Counted from the stretch's first letter, positions 16,116-24,386 are shown. The stretch: DNA of 64,000 nt from UBA1672 sp964351365 (GCA_964351365.1 CAYGNP010000008.1:1-64000); one strand, 5' to 3'. Notes: generated by a model from the letters alone, not told the origin. Translations and numbers: made by a program.

Positions 16116-16144
16116 TTGCATCTCTCTGTCTAAAATGTGATATA
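16116..16144 (+). promoter_or_regulatory. Possible suf operon promoter
   Basis: -35 TTGCAT (16116-16121), 17-base spacer, -10 GATATA (16139-16144). The -10 box runs into the palindrome at 16142-16166, which fits a repressed promoter. It lies 123 bases before the regulator start. The match is moderate. Confidence 0.4.
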
Positions 16145-16166
16145 TAGTACTGAATTTGTACTATAT
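16142..16166. promoter_or_regulatory. 25-base palindrome, probable Fe-S/iron regulator operator
   Basis: Perfect 9-base arms ATATAGTAC (16142-16150) and GTACTATAT (16158-16166) around TGAATTT. The total length of 25, the outer ATA...TAT and an internal ACT resemble the type 1 IscR site. It precedes the Rrf2 regulator and suf genes, so autoregulation is likely. Confidence 0.55.
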
Positions 16167-16182
16167 TGAGAATTATTCTTAA
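16166..16182. promoter_or_regulatory. Second palindrome before suf, Fur/Irr-like candidate site
   Basis: TTGAGAAT (16166-16173), centre T, ATTCTTAA (16175-16182); arms differ at one position. It abuts the 25-base palindrome. The AGAATTATTCT core is A+T-rich like Fur-family boxes, and a fur-like gene lies 2.3 kb upstream. Confidence 0.4.
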
Positions 16183-16227
16183 TATCGGCAGTTTGTTATC
16201 CTGAAGCGTTTGTGCTGAGGGAGCTGG

Positions 16228-16253
16228 ATTCTTCAGGGCAAGCCCTTCAGAAT
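16228..16253. repeat. REP-like imperfect hairpin
   Basis: ATTCTTCAGGGC and GCCCTTCAGAAT are near-complementary arms (two mismatches) around AA. The CAGGGCAAGCCC core followed by CAGAATGACA resembles dispersed extragenic palindromes seen in many proteobacteria. It lies within the suf leader, 15 bases before the regulator start. Confidence 0.45.
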
Positions 16254-16267
16254 GACATTGGAGGAAG

Positions 16268-16669
16268 ATGATTAGAGTTTCAAAAATGGCCGATTATGCG
16301 GTTGTCATTTTGGTAGCGATGGTGGGGCAAGAAAACGCGCTTGTCACGACATCTGCGCTGGTGGAGCAAACCAAATTATCTGAGCCGACCGTTGCAAAAG
16401 TTCTAAAAATTCTTGGGCGGGGCGGTGTGGTTAAGTCGGCGCGCGGTATTAACGGGGGCTACGCTTTGGCGCGCGCTCCGTCGGAGATTACAATTGAGGA
16501 TATTGTGCGCGTTGTAGATGGGCCGGTTTCGATCACGGCCTGTTCTGATGGGATGGAGCCGGATTGCTCGCTGGCGGGTTCATGCAGCGTTCGCGGGCGT
16601 TGGGATGGGGTGAATGCGGCGATCCGCGATGCTTTGGTGGGTATAACGTTAATGGATATGAGGGGTTGA
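16268..16669 (+). CDS. Rrf2-family Fe-S regulator of the suf operon (IscR/SufR-like)
   Basis: 133 residues. Winged helix: MADYAVVILVAMVGQ, SEPTVAKVLKILGRGG, SARGINGGYALA. Three cysteines in the loop (ITAC, EPDC, AGSC) are placed to hold an Fe-S cluster, as in IscR. It senses cluster supply and represses the suf genes that follow. GGAGGA precedes ATG 16268. The stop overlaps the next ATG. Confidence 0.9.
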   Translation: MIRVSKMADYAVVILVAMVGQENALVTTSALVEQTKLSEPTVAKVLKILGRGGVVKSARGINGGYALARAPSEITIEDIVRVVDGPVSITACSDGMEPDCSLAGSCSVRGRWDGVNAAIRDALVGITLMDMRG

Positions 16670-16923
16670 TGTGGGAGCATTTTATTGTTCAATCGATTGA
16701 TGATATTCGTAGAGCGCTGTCAAAGGTTAATGGTAATATTCCGAGGAAAAAAAGGAAAAGTGGTTTGATGACAATTTTAATTTTGCTTGTTTTGAGTGGA
16801 GTTTTTTATTTGTTCTACCTTCGTTATGACTGCTATCAGAAGACAAAGAATTACAGGGCATGTTCATATTTTGGAAACAATGTTGAAAAAGTAAAAAATG
16901 CAACACAAAAAGGGATGTTTTAG
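16669..16923 (+). CDS. Small single-helix membrane protein of unknown function
   Basis: 84 residues from ATG 16669 (TGATG overlap with the regulator stop). A basic stretch (PRKKRKS) precedes one hydrophobic helix (about 37-55), with Cys-containing KNYRACSYFG after it; topology N-in by the positive-inside rule. The reading frame is open further upstream, but that part overlaps the regulator out of frame and is rejected. The A+T-rich composition differs from the suf genes around it. It lies directly before sufB (2 bases). Confidence 0.6.
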   Translation: MWEHFIVQSIDDIRRALSKVNGNIPRKKRKSGLMTILILLVLSGVFYLFYLRYDCYQKTKNYRACSYFGNNVEKVKNATQKGMF

Positions 16924-16925
16924 AT

Positions 16926-18401
16926 ATGGGCGCAACTGAAGAAACCGTTAAAACCGTTGAAGAGATGGCCGGGAAATACGCTGCTGGATTTAGCACGGAT
17001 ATTGAAAGCGATAAGGCGCCAAAGGGTCTGAGCGAGGATATTGTGCGCTTTATTTCTGCGAAGAAGAAAGAGCCTGAGTGGATGCTCGAGCGCAGGCTCA
17101 AGGCTTATGCGCATTGGCTCAAGATGCCGGAGCCCACTTGGGCGAAGGTTAAATTTCCGCCGATTAATTATCAGGATTCCTATTATTATGCTGCGCCGAA
17201 ATCGCTTGAAAATATGCCGGAGAGTTTGGATGATGTTGATCCGAAATTGCTGGAGACCTATTCCAAGCTGGGTATTCCTTTGCGGGAGCAGGAAATTCTG
17301 GCGGGGGTGAAGAACCGCACGCCGGTGGCGGTGGATGCTGTGTTTGACTCCGTGTCTGTGGCGACGACGTTTAAGAAAGAGCTTGCACGCCACGGCGTGA
17401 TATTTTGCTCGATTTCCGATGCAATCCGCGAGCATCCTGATCTGGTGAAGAAATATATGAGCAGCGTTGTTCCTTATTCCGATAACAAGCATGCGTGTCT
17501 GAATAGCGCGGTGTTTACGGATGGATCGTTTGTTTATATTCCGCCGAATACGCGGTGTCCGATGGAGCTGTCTACGTATTTCCGCATCAATGAGCTGAAT
17601 ACGGGGCAGTTTGAGCGCACGCTGATTATTGCGGATAAGGGTTCTTATGTGTCGTATCTTGAGGGGTGCACCGCGCCGATGCGTGACGAGAACCAGCTGC
17701 ATGCGGCAATCGTCGAGTTGATCGCGCATGAGGATGCGGAAATTAAATATTCAACTGTGCAGAACTGGTATCCGGGCGATGTGGAAACCGGCAAGGGCGG
17801 GATTTATAATTTCGTGACCAAGCGCGGTTTATGCGAGGGGCGGAACTCCAAGATTAGCTGGACGCAAGTTGAAACGGGCAGCGCGATTACGTGGAAATAT
17901 CCGTCTTGTATTCTTAAGGGTGATAACTCTCAGGGCGAGTTTTACTCTGTGGCGATTACGAATGGCCGTCAGCAGGCGGATACGGGCACGAAGATGATCC
18001 ATATCGGGAAGAACACCAAGAGCCGCATTATCTCCAAGGGGATTAGTGCGGGGCGCTCTGATAATACCTATCGCGGGATGGTCAAGATTTTGCCTACGGC
18101 GGAGGGGGCGAAGAATTTCACGGTGTGTGATAGCTTGCTGATCGGCGATAATTGCGGGGCGCATACGGTTCCCTATATCGAAAGCCGCGTGGATAGCGCG
18201 AGCTTGGGGCATGAGGCGACGACGTCTAAAATCTCTGAGGATCAACTGTTTTACTGCATGCAGCGGGGGTTGTCAGAGGAAGAGGCGATTGCTCTGATCG
18301 TCAATGGCTTTGCGCGTGAGGTGATGCAGCATCTGCCGATGGAATTTGCCGTTGAAGCGCAGAAGCTTGTTGGAATTAGTCTGGAGGGGAGTGTTGGATA
18401 A
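16926..18401 (+). CDS. sufB: Fe-S cluster assembly scaffold protein SufB
   Basis: 491 residues, full length. SufB forms the SufBC2D scaffold on which Fe-S clusters are built from sulfur delivered by SufS. Family blocks: GIPLREQEILAGV, AVFTDGSFVYIPPNTRCPME, YLEGCTAPMRDENQLHAA, VQNWYPGDVETGKGGIYNFV, and GRSDNTYRGMVKI, ending in SISEDQLFYCMQRG-like helices (KISEDQLFYCMQRGL). The conserved cysteine in EGCTAP is present. Confidence 0.97.
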   Translation: MGATEETVKTVEEMAGKYAAGFSTDIESDKAPKGLSEDIVRFISAKKKEPEWMLERRLKAYAHWLKMPEPTWAKVKFPPINYQDSYYYAAPKSLENMPESLDDVDPKLLETYSKLGIPLREQEILAGVKNRTPVAVDAVFDSVSVATTFKKELARHGVIFCSISDAIREHPDLVKKYMSSVVPYSDNKHACLNSAVFTDGSFVYIPPNTRCPMELSTYFRINELNTGQFERTLIIADKGSYVSYLEGCTAPMRDENQLHAAIVELIAHEDAEIKYSTVQNWYPGDVETGKGGIYNFVTKRGLCEGRNSKISWTQVETGSAITWKYPSCILKGDNSQGEFYSVAITNGRQQADTGTKMIHIGKNTKSRIISKGISAGRSDNTYRGMVKILPTAEGAKNFTVCDSLLIGDNCGAHTVPYIESRVDSASLGHEATTSKISEDQLFYCMQRGLSEEEAIALIVNGFAREVMQHLPMEFAVEAQKLVGISLEGSVG

Positions 18402-18651
18402 ATTTTTAATTCTCTTAATAGTCATATTATTTGTTACAGGCTGTGTTAATCAAGAATGGGTCGGTGTTGTCTATTATAAAGGTAACGATCCACTTCATAT
18501 TGGAACTTTCAATAGTTTAGAAGATTGCGGTCGCGTAACTGGTTTGAAAGCAGAAGGTTTGGGAAAGTTTTATGAAGCGACATGCTTACAAAATTGTAAT
18601 TATGACCCCTTGGTGGGACAGGATGTTTGTCAAAAAGCTATAGATTTTTAG
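18394..18651 (+). CDS. Small lipoprotein of unknown function
   Basis: 85 residues from TTG 18394, which lies inside the end of sufB; the sufB 3' end supplies GGAGG at 18383-18387. A hydrophobic stretch ends in the lipobox VTGC, so the protein is lipid-anchored. The mature part has four to five further cysteines (DCGR, ATC, QNCNYD, DVCQK). GTG 18391 is an alternative start. No family recognised. It is another secreted orphan within the suf operon. Confidence 0.6.
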   Translation: MDKFLILLIVILFVTGCVNQEWVGVVYYKGNDPLHIGTFNSLEDCGRVTGLKAEGLGKFYEATCLQNCNYDPLVGQDVCQKAIDF

Positions 18652-18672
18652 ATTAGAAAAAAGTAAAACTTA

Positions 18673-19026
18673 ATGAACCTTCTTAACTGCTACCGCATTG
18701 TAACGTTTGTCCCGCAGGATCATGTGGAGACTGTGGTTGATGCAGTGTGCGGCAGTGGGTTGCTCAGTTACGGGAATTATGAGGATGTATTGTGGTTCAG
18801 CGCGCCGGGGACGGGGCAGTTTAAGCCGGTTAATGGCGCCAGCCCTGCGCAAGGGGAGATCGGCAAGCGCGAGCGGTGCGAAGAGGTACGGCTTGAGTTT
18901 TCGATTTTGAGGGATGAGCGGAATTTGGATATTTTGCTCCATGATGTACTTATCCCCGCGCATCCATGGGAGGAGCCCGCGATTTATGTAACGGAAACGC
19001 GTGAGACGCGCTCGGAGGCCGTATGA
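18673..19026 (+). CDS. Stand-alone NIF3/YqfO insert-domain protein (CutA-like fold)
   Basis: 117 residues. Pattern FVPQDHVETVVDAVCGSGLL, GNYEDVLWFSAPGTGQFKPV, GASPAQGEIG, CEEVRLEFSI and the terminal HPWEEPAIYV match the domain inserted in YqfO/NIF3 proteins, here alone. It is thought to be a small-molecule or metal-binding PII/CutA-like fold; its role is not established. It lies between the lipoprotein and a small membrane peptide in the suf operon and may be a metal-related accessory. Confidence 0.75.
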   Translation: MNLLNCYRIVTFVPQDHVETVVDAVCGSGLLSYGNYEDVLWFSAPGTGQFKPVNGASPAQGEIGKRERCEEVRLEFSILRDERNLDILLHDVLIPAHPWEEPAIYVTETRETRSEAV

Positions 19027-19154
19027 TTAGAACTTTAATAACAATGATTTTTATGTTTCTTATACTCACTAAAATTGGGCGCTTTTTGCTGTTTATTCTG
19101 GTTGCTGGCGGGCTGTTTTTTGTTTTTGGAAGTGAGTATTTTGCGCATGAGTGA
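19023..19154 (+). CDS. 43-residue hydrophobic peptide
   Basis: Starts at ATG 19023, overlapping the previous stop by four bases, and ends TGA 19152-19154. Nearly all of it is hydrophobic (two short helices split by KIGRF), so it would be a small membrane peptide. The next gene starts inside its end. It could be a real small protein or only a spacer that keeps translation coupled. Confidence 0.4.
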   Translation: MIRTLITMIFMFLILTKIGRFLLFILVAGGLFFVFGSEYFAHE

Positions 19155-19410
19155 TGTTTTGAAGTCATCAAAATATTGGGTTGAAAAAGATAATGCCCTT
19201 CACGGAAGCTTTAAGTTTAAAAACTTCACTGAAGCATTTGGGTTTCTTGCTAGGCTCGCTATTTTGCAGGAGAAGCATAACCATCATGCGAAGATTGAGA
19301 ATATGTATAATGTGGTTAAGCTGGAGCTGAGCACGCATGATGCGGGCAATATTGTGACGGAGAAGGACTATAAGCTGGCGAGGGCAATAGAGGCGTTGCT
19401 GGATGCGTAA
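19147..19410 (+). CDS. Pterin-4a-carbinolamine dehydratase
   Basis: 87 residues from ATG 19147. The catalytic signature EKHNHHAKIENMYNVVKLEL with the downstream STHDAGNIVTEKD is complete. The enzyme dehydrates 4a-hydroxytetrahydropterin and also occurs as a moonlighting DCoH-type factor. No aromatic amino acid hydroxylase is in the window. In several bacteria, PCD-like proteins assist other cofactor systems; placement between sufB and sufC may reflect only shared expression. Confidence 0.88.
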   Translation: MSDVLKSSKYWVEKDNALHGSFKFKNFTEAFGFLARLAILQEKHNHHAKIENMYNVVKLELSTHDAGNIVTEKDYKLARAIEALLDA

Positions 19411-19630
19411 GAAGAGAGATTACGGGTTTATGGCGGAGCGGGTTTTTCATTACGTTGCATTCGCGGGTATGATTTTGCTCATTGCTTTTGCGGGTTATTT
19501 TGTTTACGCGAATGTTCGGGCTGCGCCCCAGAATGCGGCTATTGATGGGGGCGGTGAGATTAAGGAATTACCCGATTTTATGGGCGGTGAAGACGATACG
19601 ACAAACGAACTGAAGGATTTGAAAAGATGA
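19403..19630 (+). CDS. Small membrane-anchored protein of unknown function
   Basis: 75 residues: basic N-terminus, one helix (about 16-36), then an acidic, disordered tail (GGEDDTTNELKDLKR) probably in the periplasm. It overlaps the PCD end by 8 bases, and its TGA overlaps the sufC ATG. No family recognised. Confidence 0.6.
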   Translation: MRKKRDYGFMAERVFHYVAFAGMILLIAFAGYFVYANVRAAPQNAAIDGGGEIKELPDFMGGEDDTTNELKDLKR

Positions 19631-20388
19631 TTGAAATTAAAGACTTACATGCATCCATCGAAACGGATGAAGGTGCGAAGGAAATCATAAAGGGTTTGAG
19701 CCTGTCCATTCCAGCGGGGGAGGTGCATGCGATTATGGGCCCGAACGGTGCGGGCAAATCAACGCTGAGCTATGTTCTTGCGGGACGAGAGGATTACGAG
19801 GTGAGCAAGGGTTCTGTCTTGATGGATGGAGAAGACTTGCTGGAGATGGAGCCGGAGGAGCGCGCGGCGGCGGGATTGTTCCTTGCGTTTCAATATCCGG
19901 TTGAAATTCCGGGTGTGAGTATGAGCACATTCCTGAAAACGTCTATTAATGCGATCCGAAAACAGCGGGGGGAAGAGGAGCTGGACGCGCTGGGCTTGCT
20001 CAAGCTTATCAAGGCCAAGACGAAGGCACTCGGCATTTCTGAGGATATGATGAAGCGCAGCGTTAATGTCGGGTTTTCGGGGGGGGAGAAAAAGCGCAAT
20101 GAAGTTTTGCAAATGGCGATGCTGGAGCCGAAATTCTGTGTACTGGATGAAACGGATAGCGGGCTTGATATTGATGCGCTGAAGATTGTGGCTGACGGGG
20201 TGAATGCTCTGCGCGGGCCCGAGCGTTCGTTTCTTGTGATTACGCATTATCAGCGTTTGCTTGATTATATTAAGCCTGATGTTGTGCATGTGCTTGCAGG
20301 CGGGCGGATTGTTAAATCCGGTGGGCCGGAGCTTGCGCTGGAGCTTGAAGAGAAGGGCTATGCGGAGTTTATGGAGGCGGCGGCATGA
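19627..20388 (+). CDS. sufC: Fe-S assembly ATPase SufC
   Basis: 253 residues, an ABC-type ATPase of the SufBC2D complex. Walker A GPNGAGKSTLSYVLAG, signature GFSGGEKKRNE, Walker B CVLDETDSGLDID, and the switch histidine in FLVITHYQRLL. The SufC hallmark FQYPVEIPGVSM is present. ATP use opens the SufB-SufD interface for cluster formation. Confidence 0.98.
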   Translation: MIEIKDLHASIETDEGAKEIIKGLSLSIPAGEVHAIMGPNGAGKSTLSYVLAGREDYEVSKGSVLMDGEDLLEMEPEERAAAGLFLAFQYPVEIPGVSMSTFLKTSINAIRKQRGEEELDALGLLKLIKAKTKALGISEDMMKRSVNVGFSGGEKKRNEVLQMAMLEPKFCVLDETDSGLDIDALKIVADGVNALRGPERSFLVITHYQRLLDYIKPDVVHVLAGGRIVKSGGPELALELEEKGYAEFMEAAA

Positions 20389-20744
20389 TGCGTGTCATTT
20401 TAACTGCTGTTATTTTAACACTGGGCGTGGTGGATGTCGCGCAGGCCGGCACCTCGGTTGAGTGCGCGGTGCATGCACAGGTCCGGCGAAATCAGGATAC
20501 AGGATTGTTTCGTGCGCTGATTAAGGGTGCGATTGTGGCGGATGGCTATGCGAATAAGGGGCAAAAATGCCTTGTGGATTTAATAGGTAAGTCGATAACC
20601 ATCAATATCAAGGGTAATCCGCCGGAGGGAAAAACGGTGCGCCTCAAATACCGTGCATTTTATGACATGGTGGATTCACAAACTGTTACAGATGAGAGCT
20701 GGAGCTACTGGCCGCCAGGAATAGGAGATTTAGACCCATGGTAA
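20385..20744 (+). CDS. Secreted protein of unknown function
   Basis: 119 residues with a Sec signal peptide (residues 1-21, ending AQA). The mature part (about 98 residues) has two cysteines (SVECAV, QKCLVD) likely forming one disulfide, beta-rich, ending in aromatic and acidic WSYWPPGIGDLDPW. It overlaps both sufC (ATGA) and sufD, so it is translationally inserted between two subunits of one complex. No family recognised. Confidence 0.65.
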   Translation: MMRVILTAVILTLGVVDVAQAGTSVECAVHAQVRRNQDTGLFRALIKGAIVADGYANKGQKCLVDLIGKSITINIKGNPPEGKTVRLKYRAFYDMVDSQTVTDESWSYWPPGIGDLDPW

Positions 20745-21697
20745 GCGTTATTAATCAGGATAATCTGCCTACGCCGAAAATCGAGGCGTGGAAGTATACT
20801 AATCTCTCCCGCGCGCTTGGGGTGATGAAGGATGTTAGGCCTGAGCCTGTCGATGAAAAAGTTATCCACATTCCCCGTGGAAAAGATTGTGGACAACTTG
20901 AGGATATTGTGTGGATAGGTCTTGATGGTGTTCATCACCAGCCGCGGCTCAAGATTGTGCTGGAGGAGGGGGCATCGGTCAGTGTGGTTGAGCGTCATTC
21001 AGGCAGGGGTGTGTATTGGAAAAATATGAGCACTGAGATTACTCTGGGAGCGAATGCACGTCTCAATCACGTGCGGATTGCGGATGACAGTATGGAGGCG
21101 GTGCAGACCAATATGGTGCATATCCAAATGGGACGGGATTCCTGTTTGAATAGTTTCTCGCTGAATATTGGCGGAAAGATGACGCGTCATGATATTCATT
21201 CTGTATTGAATGGCTCTGGCATTGAATGTGCTCTGAACGGGGTGAATTTGCTGCGGAGTGCGCAGCATGGTGATACGACGATTGTCATGGAGCACGCAGC
21301 GCCTAATTGCCTGTCAAACCAGTTTTACCGCACGATTTTGGATGATGCTGCGCGCGGGGTGTTTCAGGGCAAGGTGCATGTGCATAAGATTGCGCAGAAG
21401 ACAGATGGCTATCAGCTTTCGAATACGTTGTTGCTCTCGCCTAAGGCGGAGATGGACACCAAGCCTGAGCTGGAGATATACGCGGATGATGTGAAATGCT
21501 CGCATGGGGCGACGACGGGGAAACTGGATGAGGAGCCATTGTTTTATCTGCGCTCGCGCGGCCTGAGTGAAGCCGCGGCGCGGATGCTTTTGGTTCAGGC
21601 ATTTGTTGATGAGGTTATCGATAAGGTTAAGGATGAAGCGCTGCGTGATGAGGTTAAAGAAAAGGCATTGGCATGGCTGAGCGCGCAGTTAGTATGA
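20738..21697 (+). CDS. sufD: Fe-S cluster assembly protein SufD
   Basis: 319 residues, shorter than E. coli SufD (about 420); much of the N-terminal region is reduced. Recognisable: PKIEAWKYTNLSR at the start, DTTIVMEHAAPNCLSNQFYR, GVFQGKVHVHKIAQKTDGYQ, CSHGATTGKLDEEPLFYLRS, and RGLSEAAARMLLVQAF. The His in CSHGATTG belongs to the SufB-SufD cluster site. AGGAGAT precedes ATG 20738. Confidence 0.93.
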   Translation: MVSVINQDNLPTPKIEAWKYTNLSRALGVMKDVRPEPVDEKVIHIPRGKDCGQLEDIVWIGLDGVHHQPRLKIVLEEGASVSVVERHSGRGVYWKNMSTEITLGANARLNHVRIADDSMEAVQTNMVHIQMGRDSCLNSFSLNIGGKMTRHDIHSVLNGSGIECALNGVNLLRSAQHGDTTIVMEHAAPNCLSNQFYRTILDDAARGVFQGKVHVHKIAQKTDGYQLSNTLLLSPKAEMDTKPELEIYADDVKCSHGATTGKLDEEPLFYLRSRGLSEAAARMLLVQAFVDEVIDKVKDEALRDEVKEKALAWLSAQLV

Positions 21698-22929
21698 GCG
21701 GTATATCATCTCCATGGCGTGGTGATTTTCCTGTGCTGTCAACCAAGGCGCATGGGAATAAGAGGCTTGCGTTTCTGGATAGCGCCGCAAGCGCGCAAAA
21801 ACCTCAGATGGTTATTGATGCGATGGATAATGTGCTTCGGGGGGGGTATTCAAATATTCACCGGGGTATGTATGAGATTTCGCAAAATCTGACTCAAGGC
21901 TTTGAGGATGTGCGCGGCAAGGTTGCCCGTTTTATCGGCGCGCGGTCCGAGAAGGAGATTGTCTTTACGCGCAATACGACAGAGGGCATTAATCTGGTCG
22001 CGCAGAGCTGGGGCCGGGGGAATTTGCGCGCAGGGGATGAGGTGATTATTACCGAGATGGAACATCACGCCAATATCGTGCCGTGGCAATTGCTGGCGGA
22101 GCAGATCGGGATTGTGGTTAAAGTTGTCCCTGTTACGCCTGATGGTATTCTTGATCTTGATGCTTTTGAAACTTTGTTGTCTGAGAAGACAAAGCTGGTT
22201 GGATTTGTTGAAATATCAAACGCGCTGGGGACGATTAATCCGGTGACGCAGATTATCTCTATGGTGCGCGGATTTAATCCGGATATTAAAATTCTGGTTG
22301 ATGGGACGCAAGGGGTTGTTCATAACGGGGCTGATGTTGCGCAGATGGATGCGGATTTTTATGTTTTTACGGGGCATAAGCTCTATGGCCCGACGGGTAT
22401 TGGTGTCTTGTATGGAAAGTATGACGTGCTTGAGGCTATGCCGCCCTATCAGGGGGGCGGGGATATGATTGAGCGGGTGAGTTTTTCGGGCACGACGTAT
22501 CGTGAGGCGCCGTATAAATTCGAAGCTGGGACACCCGCGATTGTTGAGGTGATTGGGCTGGGCGCGGCGATTGATTATCTTGTTGGTATCTCTATGGATA
22601 AGATTGTACAATATGAGCAAGCGCTCAGTGTTTATGCGCATGAGGCGTTATCCACAGTTTCTGGTTTGAAGCTGTTTGGTCCTCAGGATTTAACTCAAAA
22701 AGCAGGGATGCTAAGCTTTACGCTTGAGGGTGTACATTCCAGTGATATGGGGATGATCCTTGATCAATGCGGGGTGGCGGTGCGCACGGGTCATCATTGT
22801 GCGATGCCGCTTATGGAGGCCATGGGGGTTGAAGGGACGACGCGCGCCTCAATTGCGATGTACACGGATAGTGCGGATATTGATCAGCTTGTGGCGGGGT
22901 TGCATAAAGTGCAGGAGTTATTTGGATAA
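21694..22929 (+). CDS. sufS: Cysteine desulfurase SufS
   Basis: 411 residues from ATG 21694 (ATGA overlap with sufD; a longer start at 21673 is possible). PLP-dependent enzyme that takes sulfur from cysteine. PLP lysine in FTGHKLYGPTGIGVLYG; cofactor contacts in TRNTTEGINLVAQSWG and EMEHHANIVPWQ; active-site cysteine in RTGHHCAMPLM. The sulfur acceptor SufE or SufU is not in the window. Confidence 0.96.
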   Translation: MSGISSPWRGDFPVLSTKAHGNKRLAFLDSAASAQKPQMVIDAMDNVLRGGYSNIHRGMYEISQNLTQGFEDVRGKVARFIGARSEKEIVFTRNTTEGINLVAQSWGRGNLRAGDEVIITEMEHHANIVPWQLLAEQIGIVVKVVPVTPDGILDLDAFETLLSEKTKLVGFVEISNALGTINPVTQIISMVRGFNPDIKILVDGTQGVVHNGADVAQMDADFYVFTGHKLYGPTGIGVLYGKYDVLEAMPPYQGGGDMIERVSFSGTTYREAPYKFEAGTPAIVEVIGLGAAIDYLVGISMDKIVQYEQALSVYAHEALSTVSGLKLFGPQDLTQKAGMLSFTLEGVHSSDMGMILDQCGVAVRTGHHCAMPLMEAMGVEGTTRASIAMYTDSADIDQLVAGLHKVQELFG

Positions 22930-23327
22930 TGGATGAGACTGTAAAAGAGCAGATTGAAGAGAATTACGATTATTTGACGCAGCCGCCAAACATAGATGTG
23001 CCGCGTGATCATGATTTGTGGCCGCAGATTGAAAAGGTTCTGAAGGAGATTTATGACCCTGAAATTCCGGTTAATATCTACGAATTGGGACTAATTTATA
23101 AGGTCAGTATTGCAGAGCAGCAAAATGGGGTTTCGGATGTGAAGGTTGAAATGTCGCTGACTTCTCCTGCTTGTCCTGTAGCGCAGGAGATGCCCGGATG
23201 GGTGCAGGGAGGGATTTTGCCTCTGGAAGGGGTTGGCGGGGTTGAGGTTGAGATCGTGTGGGAGCCGCAGTGGAACCCCTCTATGATGGCGGAAACGGCG
23301 AAAATGCAACTGAATATGTTTATGTGA
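22929..23327 (+). CDS. sufT: SufT / MIP18-family Fe-S maturation protein
   Basis: 132 residues. MIP18 (DUF59) core: KVLKEIYDPEIPVNIYELGL, MSLTSPACPVAQEMPGWV with the conserved cysteine, and VEIVWEPQWNPSMM. SufT-type proteins help mature Fe-S enzymes. It overlaps sufS by one base (TAATG) and precedes sufA. Confidence 0.92.
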   Translation: MDETVKEQIEENYDYLTQPPNIDVPRDHDLWPQIEKVLKEIYDPEIPVNIYELGLIYKVSIAEQQNGVSDVKVEMSLTSPACPVAQEMPGWVQGGILPLEGVGGVEVEIVWEPQWNPSMMAETAKMQLNMFM

Positions 23328-23339
23328 AGGGTGGATAAA

Positions 23340-23702
23340 ATGGCTCAAACACCGATAGAAATTACTGAAAATGGCGCTAAACAGATTGGTGCGCTTATGG
23401 CTGAGGCGCCGGAGGGAGCTTTGGGCGTGCGTTTGACCGTTAAGGCCACGGGCTGCTCGGGGAATAGCTATAAGATGGAATATGTGGCTCAGGGGGATGA
23501 TTTGTCTAAAGATGAGCGGTTTGAGCATAATGGGGCAGCTATATATATACCAAAGATATATTCGTGGATGTTATTTGGTACAATCATAGATTACATAACT
23601 GATGAGCTAGGGAATGCGCGATTTGATTTTATTAATCCTAATGAAACCGGGCGTTGCGGTTGTGGGGAGAGTTTTCAGGTTACAAAAGGCTTGCCAGAGT
23701 AA
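23340..23702 (+). CDS. sufA: A-type Fe-S carrier protein SufA/IscA
   Basis: 120 residues from ATG 23340 (GTG 23331 is possible). The three cluster cysteines are Cys39 in ATGCSGNSY and Cys106 and Cys108 in GRCGCGESF. It carries Fe-S clusters from the Suf scaffold to target enzymes. Last recognisable suf gene; no terminator is visible before the next genes. Confidence 0.94.
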   Translation: MAQTPIEITENGAKQIGALMAEAPEGALGVRLTVKATGCSGNSYKMEYVAQGDDLSKDERFEHNGAAIYIPKIYSWMLFGTIIDYITDELGNARFDFINPNETGRCGCGESFQVTKGLPE

Positions 23703-23753
23703 TTATTTCTGTTTAGAAAGTTCTTTATATAACAATACATAACAGGAGCTTTT

Positions 23754-24383
23754 ATGAGCGAAATAAGCTTTGAAAGGGCGGCCATCACGTTTTTTGACTG
23801 TGATGACGGTACGTGGGTAAATTATCCAAAATCGGCCGATTTCCTTGACTTTATAAGTCCTCTGGATGGATTAGAGCTTAGCTCAAGTAATGCAAATGTT
23901 TACGTAAAATCCTTGCCTTTTTATCAGGATACGAATATCATACAAGTAGTAGTCAATGGCTGGGAAGATGCTCCTTCTTTCTTCTTTTTTCTTGAAGATT
24001 GTAAGAATGAGGACTATGTTCTGCTGCGTGGCGTCAGTGATGTTATACATGATTTGAATGCCAGCGGCGCGTTACAGTTAAATGCTGATAACGTTATGGA
24101 TTATTTGAAGTTTTTCTGTCAGTTCATCAAGGATGACCAGGGAGAATGCTTCTATGTCATAGAAAATGAACATAGTGAGGCCATGAAAGGCTTAAGTGCG
24201 TATGATAAATCGCGCTATTTACGTAAGTTTCAGGGGAGTTTGATCTCTGATGAGGCTTCTCTAGGAAAATTTGTAATAGTTACGCGTGTTTTGCATACCG
24301 GTTATGTTTATGATGCAGTATACGATGTTATGCGTGATGGTAATGTGACGATGAAAGAAGATACATTAATAGGATCTGTTTGA
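23754..24383 (+). CDS. Tandem paralogue A, unknown family
   Basis: 209 residues, no signal peptide or membrane helix, acidic. It shares a layout with the next gene: DDGTWVNYP near the start, a VKSLPFYQDTNIIQV strand, a hydrophobic FFFLED strand, VMDYLKFFCQF in the middle, YDKSRYLRKFQG, and an end of the form VYDAVYDVMRDGNVT. GGAGC precedes the ATG. It follows sufA after 51 bases and could be read from the suf message. I recognise no domain. Confidence 0.65.
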   Translation: MSEISFERAAITFFDCDDGTWVNYPKSADFLDFISPLDGLELSSSNANVYVKSLPFYQDTNIIQVVVNGWEDAPSFFFFLEDCKNEDYVLLRGVSDVIHDLNASGALQLNADNVMDYLKFFCQFIKDDQGECFYVIENEHSEAMKGLSAYDKSRYLRKFQGSLISDEASLGKFVIVTRVLHTGYVYDAVYDVMRDGNVTMKEDTLIGSV

Positions 24384-24386
24384 GAT

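Noticed and set aside
16564..16668. N-terminal extension of the small membrane protein before sufB
   Set aside because: It would overlap the Rrf2 regulator out of frame; ATG 16669 with TGATG coupling is simpler.
18346..18393. N-terminal extension of the suf-operon lipoprotein
   Set aside because: Overlaps sufB out of frame and puts a charged segment before the lipoprotein signal peptide.
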